Positions 35,342 through 43,932 of a stretch of DNA of 64,000 bases are shown one piece after another (the stretch's first letter is position 1; each line of letters starts with the position of its first letter). The translations under genes and the position numbers were made by a program. The stretch comes from Picosynechococcus sp. PCC 7002. GTDB taxonomy: Bacteria > Cyanobacteriota > Cyanobacteriia > Cyanobacteriales > MRBY01. The DNA is taken from the NCBI RefSeq assembly GCF_963860125.1, contig NZ_CAWLFA010000001.1, positions 930,001-994,000 on the forward strand, given 5' to 3'. The notes beneath the pieces were generated by a model, which worked only from the letters and a program-made list of their open reading frames with translations, did no database searches and was not told the DNA's origin.

Positions 35342-35959
35342 ATGTTTGGTCGAAAATTCTTCACACTTTTAACGGCTGTCTCCACAGTGTTCCTGACTCC
35401 TATTTACGGAGCGGCTCAAACGATGCAAGATCAAAGTAATACGATGAATAATGAAAATTCATTGGGGAATAGTGCGACTGGGGTAGTCAACCAAACCGCT
35501 GTGTACAACTTAGGTCAAAGTGCCACCTACGGTTTTAGAGGGATCGTTTGTCCCCGCCCTTCCTTTGTGCTCAGTGGCTCTGCAAATGGCAATACATTTG
35601 ATGGGGAGAGTTCAAATTCCTACGCTCTTTCCGGTGCCATTATTGTGCCCCTCGGTGGTCAAGTGGGCAGCAACTGTAGAGATTTCAGCACTACCCTACT
35701 GGAAAGAGAACAAGCCGAATTAGCAAAGTTTCAAATCCAATCTTCAGCGGAAACAGTCAAACTTTGTGCTGACATGATTTCTTCAGGCATTCAAGTAGAT
35801 CCAGAGGTTTATCCAGTACTGGCGCGGCAATGTTCTGCAGTTCGGTTGGTTTCACAAGGACGGGCTTCTAGCACAAATGAAGCCCGACAAAATGAATCGA
35901 CTCACAATAAGCTAGATGATGATGTAGAATTGTCTGCTAATTACTTAAAAACTGAGTAA
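35342..35959 (+). CDS. Exported four-Cys protein, unknown function (cluster gene 3)
   Basis: A 205-residue protein. A signal peptide (about 1-27, LLTAVSTVFLTPIYGAAQ) is followed by an Asn/Ser-rich stretch (NTMNNENSLGNSATGVVNQTAVY), a segment IVCPRPSFVLSGSANGN, a hydrophobic AIIVPLGG, and a C-terminal helical part with paired Cys (SNCRD, KLCAD, RQCSA). The layout CP.P, then PLGG, then spaced Cys in a helical tail reminds me of exported proteins of other cyanobacteria, but I cannot name the family. AAAGG eight bases before the ATG supports the start. The charged tail EARQNESTHNKLDDDVELS is probably flexible. Confidence 0.7.
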   Translation: MFGRKFFTLLTAVSTVFLTPIYGAAQTMQDQSNTMNNENSLGNSATGVVNQTAVYNLGQSATYGFRGIVCPRPSFVLSGSANGNTFDGESSNSYALSGAIIVPLGGQVGSNCRDFSTTLLEREQAELAKFQIQSSAETVKLCADMISSGIQVDPEVYPVLARQCSAVRLVSQGRASSTNEARQNESTHNKLDDDVELSANYLKTE

Positions 35960-36310
35960 ATATAATATTTTGAATAGTGAGGAAAAATATCTCAAAGGCT
36001 ATATGAAAATAAAAAAAGAGCGGCTAAAAAATCTTCAGCTTACAGTGACGCCTGTCTTTGCATTCTAAAGCACTAAAACACAGTCGTTTTTTTACTGACT
36101 CCAAGTGTTTTTATTACTATACTTAGAAATTCGTCAAATAGGCATGAAATTGCTGTATTAAAATATCCTACTGTATCTTTTAGTTCACACTATTTTTCTT
36201 GAGTTAATTTTGTATCAATAACTTAAGAAAATAAAGTCAAAGTGCTTCTATAATTTAAGATCTATTTTTAAACAGTACAGCTTTACAGAAAGAAAAACCA
36301 GAAGGGACGC
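35960..36310. other. AT-rich spacer of about 350 bp
   Basis: Between the convergent exported-protein cluster and the Tyr-rich gene. Very AT-rich; no frame with a plausible start and no clear hairpin followed by T. No HIP1 site. I see nothing else in it. Confidence 0.5.
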
Positions 36311-36703
36311 CTATTTTATCTCGTTTTCTTCCCAGAGTAGCAGGACATTTTTTTCTGTAAAAGCAGAGCAATTTGTACTGAAATCATTATCAATAATGAC
36401 ATTAGATTCTTCGATCAAGACATCTGTACCGTTGCTTATATCTGCTTCAGAGCCTAATACAATGGGGTATTGTGGTTGTTGACATGCAGCATTAACGAGT
36501 ACTTTGACTGGGAATACAACCGAATCATCGCTATAGGTGTAGACATTGGCGTGGTAGTAATAGGTATAGTCATCATAGTCGTAATTATATTCATAACCAT
36601 ACCGATACTGGTAATCAAAATCAATAAATACAGGTTCACTTTTTGCCTGTTGAACAACGATAAATGATAGACCACTAAGGGCTGCTGTAAACAGTTTATT
36701 CAT
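36311..36703 (-). CDS. Exported Tyr-rich protein, unknown function
   Basis: A 130-residue protein. A weak signal peptide (LFTAALSGLSFIVVQQAKSEP, split around residue 14) leads to a remarkable Tyr-dense segment (about 28-58: YQYRYGYEYNYDYDDYTYYYH and beyond), then a compact part with two Cys (ACQQPQYP and NCSAF). GGAG eight bases before the ATG supports the start. The Tyr/Asp/Asn composition is typical of surface or matrix proteins prone to crosslinking or metal binding, but nothing shows this here. It converges on the three-gene exported cluster and shares its AT-rich, HIP1-free character. Confidence 0.65.
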   Translation of the reverse strand: MNKLFTAALSGLSFIVVQQAKSEPVFIDFDYQYRYGYEYNYDYDDYTYYYHANVYTYSDDSVVFPVKVLVNAACQQPQYPIVLGSEADISNGTDVLIEESNVIIDNDFSTNCSAFTEKNVLLLWEENEIK

Positions 36704-37452
36704 TTTGCTTTCTCCATCCCTTGACTTAATTGATCAATATTGGAGCGATCAGTTTGAGTAAAATTTTTTGTAAAAGAACTTTTGCTGAAAGCACATCTCT
36801 TGGGTTTGTTAGTGCTTAATGTTGTACTCAATGCTTTTGGTTATGAATTATTTATGTTTACGATGAGAAAAATTCGAGGTTGAGTGATTGAAATATTGAT
36901 GCTCTCCCCCTAAATGATAACAATATTTGAGAAAACATGACTACGTAGCTTAAATAAAAATTCAAGATATGTTTCAATACTCAAAAATAGTAAACAAGTA
37001 TTGCATAGGCAAAAGGGGTATTGACGACCTTCGTTTAGTAGTCTGAATCTAGTCCACCTCTAACTTCTTGGGATAAATTGAAGTCTCAATTTTGAAAGCT
37101 TGGTGATGCATCTTTTTTCTAACACAATTAATTTAACAGGCAAAGGTTGTCTAAAATTATCAAGAAAAGAAGAAGGAAAAATTTTCTACTTCGGAAAGCC
37201 ATCGTGGGGATTGGGGAAGCAGCAAAAGTTGCTTTTTATGTTCTGGCTCCCTTCAGGCCGTTTTTAGGGCTTGCCCACTGGTCAAATTGAATTTAAAAAA
37301 AAACTCTGGGGCGGCTCAGGGCGATCGCCATAGACTTTTCGCAGAATTACACTAAAATAATGTGTTAGGGAGGAATATGATCGCACACTAATCAAACAAG
37401 CTTTAGTTTGAAGCCTTGATTTACTATTCGCCGAAAGTATCTTGAAGAGTCT
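36704..37452. other. AT-rich 750-bp region with possible small RNA and promoter
   Basis: No plausible gene on either strand. It holds an intrinsic terminator at 37218-37237 with no gene in front of it, so a short untranslated transcript may end there. The promoter of the Tyr-rich gene should lie at the left end, and that of the response regulator at the right end. The first HIP1 octamer after the island is at 37321. An ACAC-N9-GTGT palindrome (37349-37365) lies about 90 bp before the regulator start. Confidence 0.5.
37218..37237 (+). terminator. Intrinsic terminator without an upstream gene
   Basis: AGCAGC / GTTGCT stem of 6 bp (one G-T pair) with an AAAA loop, then a run of T. It lies 515 bp from the nearest upstream start (which is on the other strand) and 216 bp before the response regulator gene. 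Confidence 0.55.
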
Positions 37453-38172
37453 ATGGCCGGTGCCAAAATTTTAGTTGTTGATGATGATCCAGCAATTCGC
37501 ACACTAATTGTTCGATTTCTCGGGCAGAAAGGTTATGCAGTGGCAGCAGCAACGGATGGACAATCCGCTAAAGAAACATTTCAATCCTTTAGCCCTGACC
37601 TGGTAATCCTCGACATTAATCTGCCAGATACCCTCGGCTATGCCCTCTGCGAGCAAATGCAGGAGTCTAAGGATACTTACGTGTTGATCCTGACCAGTCG
37701 CACCGATGCGACCGATAAAGTACGAGGTTTTACCCAAGGGGCAGATGATTACCTGACTAAACCCTTTGACATTATTGAACTGGAACATCGTGTCCATGCG
37801 ATCCTCCGCCGTCAGCGATCGCCCGTTGCCCCCCCAGCCCGAGACCAAAGCCTCGATTTTGCCGATTTAAACATTGACCCGATGCGCCATGTGGTCGCTG
37901 TCAAGGGAGAACCCGTCAACCTAACGGCCCTAGAATTTAACCTGCTCCACTTCCTCGCGAAAAATGCGAACAAAGTTTGGCGGCGCTCAGAACTGATTCA
38001 AGCAGTGTGGGGCTACGATTACCTAGGCGATCAACGGGTCGTGGATGTCCATATCGGACAAATTCGTCGCAAACTTGACAACCTCATGCAGCAAGAAAAC
38101 CCGATCAAAACCGTGCGGGGTGTGGGCTATATGTTTGAAACAACATTAAACTCCTTTAGCGAAACCCGCTGA
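37453..38172 (+). CDS. OmpR/PhoB-family response regulator
   Basis: A 239-residue transcription factor. Receiver 1-125 with VVDDDPAIR, phospho-acceptor Asp in LVILDINLPD (near 55), and Lys in LTKPFD. Winged-helix DNA-binding domain about 140-232 with NLTALEFNLLHFLAKN, VWRRSELIQAVWGYDY and VVDVHIGQIRRKLD, and the terminal VRGVGYMFE. No histidine kinase is adjacent, as is common for cyanobacterial regulators; the sequence is not RpaA- or RpaB-like at the N-terminus. It sits at the right edge of the AT-rich island and could be its regulator, but nothing shows this. Confidence 0.93.
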   Translation: MAGAKILVVDDDPAIRTLIVRFLGQKGYAVAAATDGQSAKETFQSFSPDLVILDINLPDTLGYALCEQMQESKDTYVLILTSRTDATDKVRGFTQGADDYLTKPFDIIELEHRVHAILRRQRSPVAPPARDQSLDFADLNIDPMRHVVAVKGEPVNLTALEFNLLHFLAKNANKVWRRSELIQAVWGYDYLGDQRVVDVHIGQIRRKLDNLMQQENPIKTVRGVGYMFETTLNSFSETR

Positions 38173-38303
38173 TCAGTTCCCAGTCTGTGGCGTCATTTGA
38201 CAGGAAAAGACCCCCCAAAAGTGAGGGTCTGAAACTCTATCTTGGTCTTTTCTCTTCCCTCTGCTGCCTATAATTAAGGCTGATCTATTTTTTTGCTTTG
38301 CCC

Positions 38304-39311
38304 ATGAGTGAAACCTCGCAAACCATTCAACTCCCCAGCCTAGAAAGTGCGATCGCCCTCTCTGGCGTCAAGGAAGAAAACCTCAAATTTCTATCCCAGC
38401 ACACCGGCACAACTGTGGTCTTACGGGGACAAGAGCTACTGGTGCGAGGTCGCGAAAAGGCCGTTAATCGTTGCATTAAAGCGCTCTATTTCCTGCAACC
38501 TTTTTGGGAAACAGCCCAACACATCTCCCAACCAGATCTCCTGACGGCCTTCCATGCCATTGATACCCATCAAGTCGAAGAATACCAAGATCTCCAAAAG
38601 CAGACTCTGGGGAAAACCAGACGTGGCGAATATATCCGGGCCAAAACATTTCGACAGCGCCAATACATCCAACTCATTCAAAAACATGACATCACCTTTG
38701 GCATTGGGCCGGCGGGTACTGGGAAAACCTTTCTCGCTTCAGTCCTAGCCGTCCAAGCCCTGCTCCGGGATGAGGTTGAGCGTTTGATTTTAACCCGGCC
38801 AGCGGTGGAAGCTGGAGAAAAACTAGGCTTTTTGCCGGGGGACTTGCAACAAAAAGTTGATCCTTTCCTACGTCCTCTATACGACGCCCTCTACCAATTT
38901 ATCGATCCGCTGAAACTGCCGGAACTAATGGAAAAAGGGCGCATTGAAATCGCACCATTAGCCTATATGCGGGGACGCACCCTCAGCAATTCCTTTGTGA
39001 TCGTCGATGAGGCCCAAAATACGACCCCAGCCCAGCTCAAAATGGTGCTGACACGGTTGGGTTTCGGTTCTAAGATGGTGATCACCGGGGACATCACCCA
39101 AACGGATTTGCCGAGTCATCAGTCTTCGGGATTGATTATGGCGAGTAAGATTCTCCAGTCTGTAGAAGGGATTGGCTTTTGTTATCTGACGGATGCTGAT
39201 GTTGTGCGTCACCCCCTCGTCCAGAGAATCGTTAGCGCCTATGATCGATTTGAGAGCCATGGTACGACCAGCCAAAAACGGCGGCCTTTGGGACAAACGA
39301 AAGGAGGGTAG
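38304..39311 (+). CDS. phoH: PhoH family ATPase
   Basis: Cytoplasmic P-loop ATPase of the PhoH/PhoL family, linked to RNA metabolism. An N-terminal KH-like region (about 1-75, with TGTTVVLRGQELLVRG) is followed by the PhoH domain with Walker A GPAGTGKTF (near 135), RPAVEAGEKLGFLPGD and VIVDEAQNTTPAQLKM. 335 residues is typical. The frame starts at TTG 38298, but ATG 38304 is the better start. It is followed 33 bp later by a receiver-GGDEF-EAL gene. Confidence 0.93.
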   Translation: MSETSQTIQLPSLESAIALSGVKEENLKFLSQHTGTTVVLRGQELLVRGREKAVNRCIKALYFLQPFWETAQHISQPDLLTAFHAIDTHQVEEYQDLQKQTLGKTRRGEYIRAKTFRQRQYIQLIQKHDITFGIGPAGTGKTFLASVLAVQALLRDEVERLILTRPAVEAGEKLGFLPGDLQQKVDPFLRPLYDALYQFIDPLKLPELMEKGRIEIAPLAYMRGRTLSNSFVIVDEAQNTTPAQLKMVLTRLGFGSKMVITGDITQTDLPSHQSSGLIMASKILQSVEGIGFCYLTDADVVRHPLVQRIVSAYDRFESHGTTSQKRRPLGQTKGG

Positions 39312-39344
39312 CAAGGGGGCCATACCCTAATCACCTATTTTGTT

Positions 39345-41099
39345 ATGACGACAATTCTAGTCATTGAAGATGATGATATTGTGCGGAAGCTAATCCGTAA
39401 AATCCTAACGCAGCAGCAATATGCAGTCCTAGAAGCCGCCGGGGGACATCAGGGTGTGCAGTTAGCCTTGGCGCACCAACCGGATTTGATTGTTTGTGAT
39501 GTGATGATGCCGGGGATAGATGGTTATGGGGTCTTGCAAAAACTCCAGGCCGAAGCGGCAACGGCGATGATTCCTTTTGTGTTTTTAACGGCCCGGGCGG
39601 AAAAACAGGACATTCGCCAGGGAATGCGTTTGGGGGCGGATGATTATTTAACAAAACCATTTACAAAAGAAGAATTATTGTCGGCGATCGCCATCCGGTT
39701 GAGTAAGTTATCTTCTTTGCAACAGCACTATAGCCCCCCAGATTCATCGCCAAAGGCAGCGCCCCAGACAATGCCCCCAGCACTGAGAAATGATTGCGGC
39801 GATCGCTTTAGTCTCCAGGAAACCTTCGAGGCGATCGCCCTGACCCTCCAGCAGGATGATGCTGCATTTTTACCGCTATTTGTCGTTGGCTTTGAACGGT
39901 TTGCCCAGATCTGTGCTGACCTCGAACCCCAGGAAATTGACACGCTCAACCAGGCGATCATCAATCGTCTAAATCAAGGGCTCCAAGGGCGAGGAAGAGT
40001 CATTTGTTTGGCGGCTGGGGAATTTTGCCTCGTTTTAAATCGCGCCTATGTCCAGGCCGATACCGGGGCGATCGCCCAGGAAATCCTTGCTGCTTTCGAG
40101 CAATTTTTAACCACTGCCACCGAGGAGTTTTTCCTGTCCGTGAGCCTAGGGATTGCTGAGTATCCCCAGGATGCCGACAATCTCAGGGATTTAGTCGCCC
40201 AGGCCCAGGCCGCCCAGCGCCAGGCCCAAAATTTAGGGGAGCCGCGCTATCAATTTGCCAACGCAATGACGCCGCAAAGTTACCCCAAGGGCCTTGATCT
40301 AGCCGATGATCTGCGGGATGCCTATCACCAGCATCAGTTAACGGTTCATTATCAGCCCCAATGCCAACTGCCAGGAAAAGAGATGGTGGGGGCGGAGGCC
40401 CTGCTGCGGTGGGAACATCCCCTGAGGGGTTCTATTCTGACTGAGGAAATTTTGGCGATCGCCAAACCCATCGGTTTACTCGAACTTCTCGATCAATTTG
40501 TGCTGACCCAAGCCTGTCGTCAGCTCCGCCGCTGGGCAAACCAAGACCATCAAACGTTCCAAATGGCGGTCAACCTCTCGGCGACTCAATTTAATCAACC
40601 CCACTTCCACCAAGATCTCAGCCACTTACTGATTGAAAATAGCTTAAACCCAGCAAACCTCGTGTTAGAACTCACGGAGTCAACCCTCTTAGACAATGCC
40701 CCGTTAACCATTCGCCGCCTCAAGGCGATTAAAACCCTCGGTGTCAAAATTGTTCTGGATGATTTTGGTCTGGGTTATAGCTCTTTGACTTACCTCAAAA
40801 AATTTCCCTTTGATTTCCTCAAACTAGACCCCAGCTTAATCCGCAACATCCACCAAAAATCGGCACAACAGACAGTAGTGCGATCGCTAATTAACACGGC
40901 CCACCAACAGAAACGCTTAGTGATTGCGGAGGGGGTTGAAAACGAGACAGAATTAGAGTGTTTGCAGCAACTCAACTGCGATCGCGCCCAGGGTTTTTTG
41001 TTGGGCTATCCGATGAGCGTCCCAGAACTAGAACAGCTACTCTTGTCCAAGACAATATTTCCCCATGATTCGGTAATCTTTGATGCCCCTGACCCCTAA
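39345..41099 (+). CDS. Response regulator with degenerate GGDEF and intact EAL domain
   Basis: 584 residues acting in c-di-GMP signalling. Receiver 1-120 (EDDD, Asp in LIVCDVMMPGIDG, LTKPFT). GGDEF-like domain about 165-305 in which the catalytic motif reads AAGEF, so it should not make c-di-GMP but might bind nucleotide. EAL domain about 320-570 with GAEALLRWEHP, MAVNLSATQF, VLELTESTL, DDFGLGYSSL, LKLDPSLI and AEGVEN, all the expected metal and catalytic residues. I predict a phosphodiesterase controlled by phosphorylation. Its 3' end overlaps dusB by 17 bp, which suggests translational coupling. Confidence 0.92.
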   Translation: MTTILVIEDDDIVRKLIRKILTQQQYAVLEAAGGHQGVQLALAHQPDLIVCDVMMPGIDGYGVLQKLQAEAATAMIPFVFLTARAEKQDIRQGMRLGADDYLTKPFTKEELLSAIAIRLSKLSSLQQHYSPPDSSPKAAPQTMPPALRNDCGDRFSLQETFEAIALTLQQDDAAFLPLFVVGFERFAQICADLEPQEIDTLNQAIINRLNQGLQGRGRVICLAAGEFCLVLNRAYVQADTGAIAQEILAAFEQFLTTATEEFFLSVSLGIAEYPQDADNLRDLVAQAQAAQRQAQNLGEPRYQFANAMTPQSYPKGLDLADDLRDAYHQHQLTVHYQPQCQLPGKEMVGAEALLRWEHPLRGSILTEEILAIAKPIGLLELLDQFVLTQACRQLRRWANQDHQTFQMAVNLSATQFNQPHFHQDLSHLLIENSLNPANLVLELTESTLLDNAPLTIRRLKAIKTLGVKIVLDDFGLGYSSLTYLKKFPFDFLKLDPSLIRNIHQKSAQQTVVRSLINTAHQQKRLVIAEGVENETELECLQQLNCDRAQGFLLGYPMSVPELEQLLLSKTIFPHDSVIFDAPDP

Positions 41100-42183
41100 C
41101 ACCACGGCCCCAGTAAATTCAGTGAATTCTGACCCAAGGCGATCGCCGCCAATCTCCCTGCCAGATAGCCCCTTAAAAATTGGTAACGTTGCCCTCCAGA
41201 GCCGTGTCCTCCAAGCGCCCCTATCGGGGGTCACGGATCTAGTATTTCGTCGCCTGGTACGTCGCTACGCCCCCAGTTCAATGATGTACACCGAAATGGT
41301 GCGCGCCCAGGAAGTTCACCACCTCCAGACCTTACCGAGGCTCATGGAGATTGACCCGGGGGAGCAGCCGATCAGCATTCAACTGTTTGACTGTCGCCCT
41401 GATTTTATGGGGGAAGCAGCAAAAAAAGCCGTGGCCGAGGGCGCCCAAACCATCGACATCAACATGGGTTGTCCGGTGAATAAAATTACCCGCAAAGGAG
41501 GTGGTAGCTCCCTCCTGCGGCAACCAGAGGTGGCGGTGGCGATCGTTAAAGCAGTGGTGGAAGCCGTCGATGTGCCTGTGACCGTTAAAACCCGCATTGG
41601 TTGGGCTGATGCTGAAATCGTGATTGTTGACTTTGCCCGCCGGTTAGAAGATGCCGGAGCGCAAATGCTGACGGTGCACGGTCGCACCCGGGCCCAGGGT
41701 TACACCGGGAAAGCCCAGTGGCAGTGGATTAAAAAAGTCAAAGAAGTCCTCTCGATTCCGGTGATTGCCAACGGCGATATTTTTTCCGTGGATGCGGCGA
41801 TCGCCTGCCTGGAAGCAACGGGAGCTGATGGGGTGATGTGTTCCCGGGGTACCCTTGGTTATCCGTTTTTAGTCGGCGAAATTGACCATTTCCTCAAAAC
41901 GGGACAGCGGCGGCCCCAACCAACCGTGGTGGAGTTGCTCCAGTGCGCCAAGGAACATTTAGACGGGCTCTGGGCCTACAAAGGACAAAAGGGCATTTAC
42001 CAATCCCGCAAGCACCTGACTTGGTATTGTCGCGATTTTCCGGGGGCCGCAGATTTTCGCGATCGCCTTAATAAAATCAACACCGTCGCCGAAGGTCAAG
42101 CCCTCCTGGATGAAGCCATTGAGCAAGTACAAAACCAAGCCAGCATTCCCGCCATCCAAACACCCCAATTGGCGGTGATTTAA
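41083..42183 (+). CDS. dusB: tRNA-dihydrouridine synthase
   Basis: FMN enzyme reducing uridine to dihydrouridine in tRNA D-loops. Visible are APLSGVTDLVFRRLVRRY, INMGCPVNKITRKGGGSSLL (catalytic Cys in NMGCPV), TVKTRIGW, LTVHGRTRAQGYTG and VIANGDIFS. About 366 residues, with a longer N-terminal lead (about 25 residues) than E. coli DusB. The start ATG lies inside the end of the REC-EAL gene. The stop interlocks with that of convergent lpxD by 4 bp. Confidence 0.93.
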   Translation: MPLTPNTTAPVNSVNSDPRRSPPISLPDSPLKIGNVALQSRVLQAPLSGVTDLVFRRLVRRYAPSSMMYTEMVRAQEVHHLQTLPRLMEIDPGEQPISIQLFDCRPDFMGEAAKKAVAEGAQTIDINMGCPVNKITRKGGGSSLLRQPEVAVAIVKAVVEAVDVPVTVKTRIGWADAEIVIVDFARRLEDAGAQMLTVHGRTRAQGYTGKAQWQWIKKVKEVLSIPVIANGDIFSVDAAIACLEATGADGVMCSRGTLGYPFLVGEIDHFLKTGQRRPQPTVVELLQCAKEHLDGLWAYKGQKGIYQSRKHLTWYCRDFPGAADFRDRLNKINTVAEGQALLDEAIEQVQNQASIPAIQTPQLAVI

Positions 42184-43205
42184 CCCTTTTTGAGTTTACG
42201 AAACACCTCGTACATTTCCGGTAAACGCTTGTAGATGGCCGAAACTTTCCGGTAAACCGCATTGGGCACCGCTGGACTACCAGAGACAATTTCCCCAGGG
42301 GCAACCCGACTGTTAATCCCGGTTTGGGCCGTGGCGATCGCCCCATCACCGATCACTGCTTGGTTCGCGACGCCCACCTGACCCCCAAGGAGCACATTAT
42401 TCCCAACGGTGACGCCCCCTGCTAAACCCACCTGGGCGGCAAGGGCACAGTTCGAGCCAATGGTTCCCCCATGGGCTACATGGACGAGATTATCCAATTT
42501 GGTTTGGGTTTTAATGCGCGTTTCCCCGACGGCGGGCCGATCCACCGCACTGTTACAGCCAATTTCAACGCCATCTTCGAGGACAACAATTCCCGACTGT
42601 TCCATCTTGAACCAGCCCTGGGCCGTGGGCACAAAGCCGAATCCTTCTGCCCCGATTACCGCGCCGCTGTGGATTACACAATGATTACCAATCTTGGCCC
42701 GCTCGTGGATCGTGCAATTGGCATGGAGTAAGGTATCCGCACCAATTTCCACATCGGGATAAATCACCGCATTGGCCATAATGCAAGTGCGATCGCCAAT
42801 TTTTACCCCCGGATAAAGCACCACATGGGCACCCACCGAGACAGCCTCGCCCAACTGCACCGACGGATCAATTACTGCGGTGGGGTGAATCCCCGGTGCC
42901 GGACGGAAGGGTTGATAAAAGACCTTGATTGCCGCCGCGAACAATAAACGCGGTTCCTTGGTACTCAGCCAAGCTAGGCCGCGATCTGTGGCTCGTTGTT
43001 GCAAATCTTCATCCGCAGGCAAGATTAACGCCGAAGCTGCCGTTGTATCGACCCTTGCGGCAAATTTCCCCCCTTCGATGTAGCTGATTTCCTGGGATTT
43101 TGCGGCATCAATGGCGGCGACCCCCGTAATCTCCGGGTCACTTCCGAGGGAATGATCGATAATGAGATCAGACTTTAAAACTTGAATTAATTCAGAAACG
43201 TTCAT
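42180..43205 (-). CDS. lpxD: UDP-3-O-(3-hydroxyacyl)glucosamine N-acyltransferase
   Basis: Adds the N-linked 3-hydroxyacyl chain in lipid A synthesis. N-terminal uridine-binding-like domain (1-100) and a left-handed beta helix of hexapeptide repeats (about 105-310), with the catalytic His region VHVAHGGTIGSNCALAAQ near 240. 341 residues is the family size. Many cyanobacteria carry lpxA/B/C/D-like genes. Its start codon is only 19 bp from the divergent terD start. Confidence 0.92.
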   Translation of the reverse strand: MNVSELIQVLKSDLIIDHSLGSDPEITGVAAIDAAKSQEISYIEGGKFAARVDTTAASALILPADEDLQQRATDRGLAWLSTKEPRLLFAAAIKVFYQPFRPAPGIHPTAVIDPSVQLGEAVSVGAHVVLYPGVKIGDRTCIMANAVIYPDVEIGADTLLHANCTIHERAKIGNHCVIHSGAVIGAEGFGFVPTAQGWFKMEQSGIVVLEDGVEIGCNSAVDRPAVGETRIKTQTKLDNLVHVAHGGTIGSNCALAAQVGLAGGVTVGNNVLLGGQVGVANQAVIGDGAIATAQTGINSRVAPGEIVSGSPAVPNAVYRKVSAIYKRLPEMYEVFRKLKKG

Positions 43206-43224
43206 CGAATTTTAGCTATAGAAA

Positions 43225-43800
43225 ATGACGATTAATCTAAACAAGGGCCAAGGCATTTCCCTCAAGAAAGCTGCACCAAGCCTCACCGCCGCTTTTATTG
43301 GTTTAGGTTGGGATATAAAGCAACAGGGCACAGGGGCAGACTTTGACCTTGATGCTTCTATTTTTATGCTGGGGAATAATGGCAAGCTCATTTCAGACCA
43401 GCACTTCATTTTTTACAATAACTTGACGAGTCCCGATCCTGAACAAGCCGTCAAATTAATGGGGGACAATCGCACGGGGGCCGGTGAAGGTGACGATGAG
43501 GTGATGATCATTGATTTTCGGAAAGTGCCGGAAAATGTCGCCACAATTGTGGTCGCGATTTCGATCTATGACGGGGAAGCGCGGCGGCAGAACTTTGGTC
43601 AGGTGCAAAATGCCTATGTCCGGTTGGTGAACGTGGAAACGAAAGCAGAGGTATTGCGCTATTCTCTCCAGGAACATTTCTCCACTGAGACGGCCCTGAT
43701 TATGGCAGAGGTCGTTAACGAAGGGGGCGAATGGCGCCTCAATGCAGTGGGTGATGGCTACCAAGGAGGCCTACAAACGCTGCTCGACCGCTATCAATAG
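43225..43800 (+). CDS. TerD-family protein
   Basis: A 191-residue calcium-binding-type protein of the TerD (tellurite resistance/stress) family. It starts MTINLNKGQGISLKKA, has GLGWDIKQQGTGADFDLDASIFML (split around residue 45) and NRTGAGEGDDE, the acidic loops that bind Ca2+ in TerD structures, and the family FLSIYDGEARRQNFGQ-like segment. No other ter gene is in the window, so tellurite resistance is unlikely to be its role. The start lies 19 bp from the divergent lpxD start. Confidence 0.92.
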   Translation: MTINLNKGQGISLKKAAPSLTAAFIGLGWDIKQQGTGADFDLDASIFMLGNNGKLISDQHFIFYNNLTSPDPEQAVKLMGDNRTGAGEGDDEVMIIDFRKVPENVATIVVAISIYDGEARRQNFGQVQNAYVRLVNVETKAEVLRYSLQEHFSTETALIMAEVVNEGGEWRLNAVGDGYQGGLQTLLDRYQ

Positions 43801-43932
43801 TGTTTTGGCTTGCTGGTTGAGGAATTCGGGGAAGTTCCCAGCTAGTAGAACAGATGGCGATCGCATATTTTTTTAAATCGCCTCAAAACCCTTCCCCAAT
43901 TTTTGATTTTGATGCCTTGCGGAGGACGGGCA

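Noticed and set aside
36470..36667. Ile/Val-rich plus-strand frame opposite the Tyr-rich gene
   Set aside because: It is the complement of Tyr/Asp/Asn codons (TAT, GAT, AAT read as ATA, ATC, ATT), so the hydrophobic product is an artefact.
38208..38230. AGACCC/GGGTCT hairpin after the response regulator gene
   Set aside because: No T run follows, so it is not called as a terminator.
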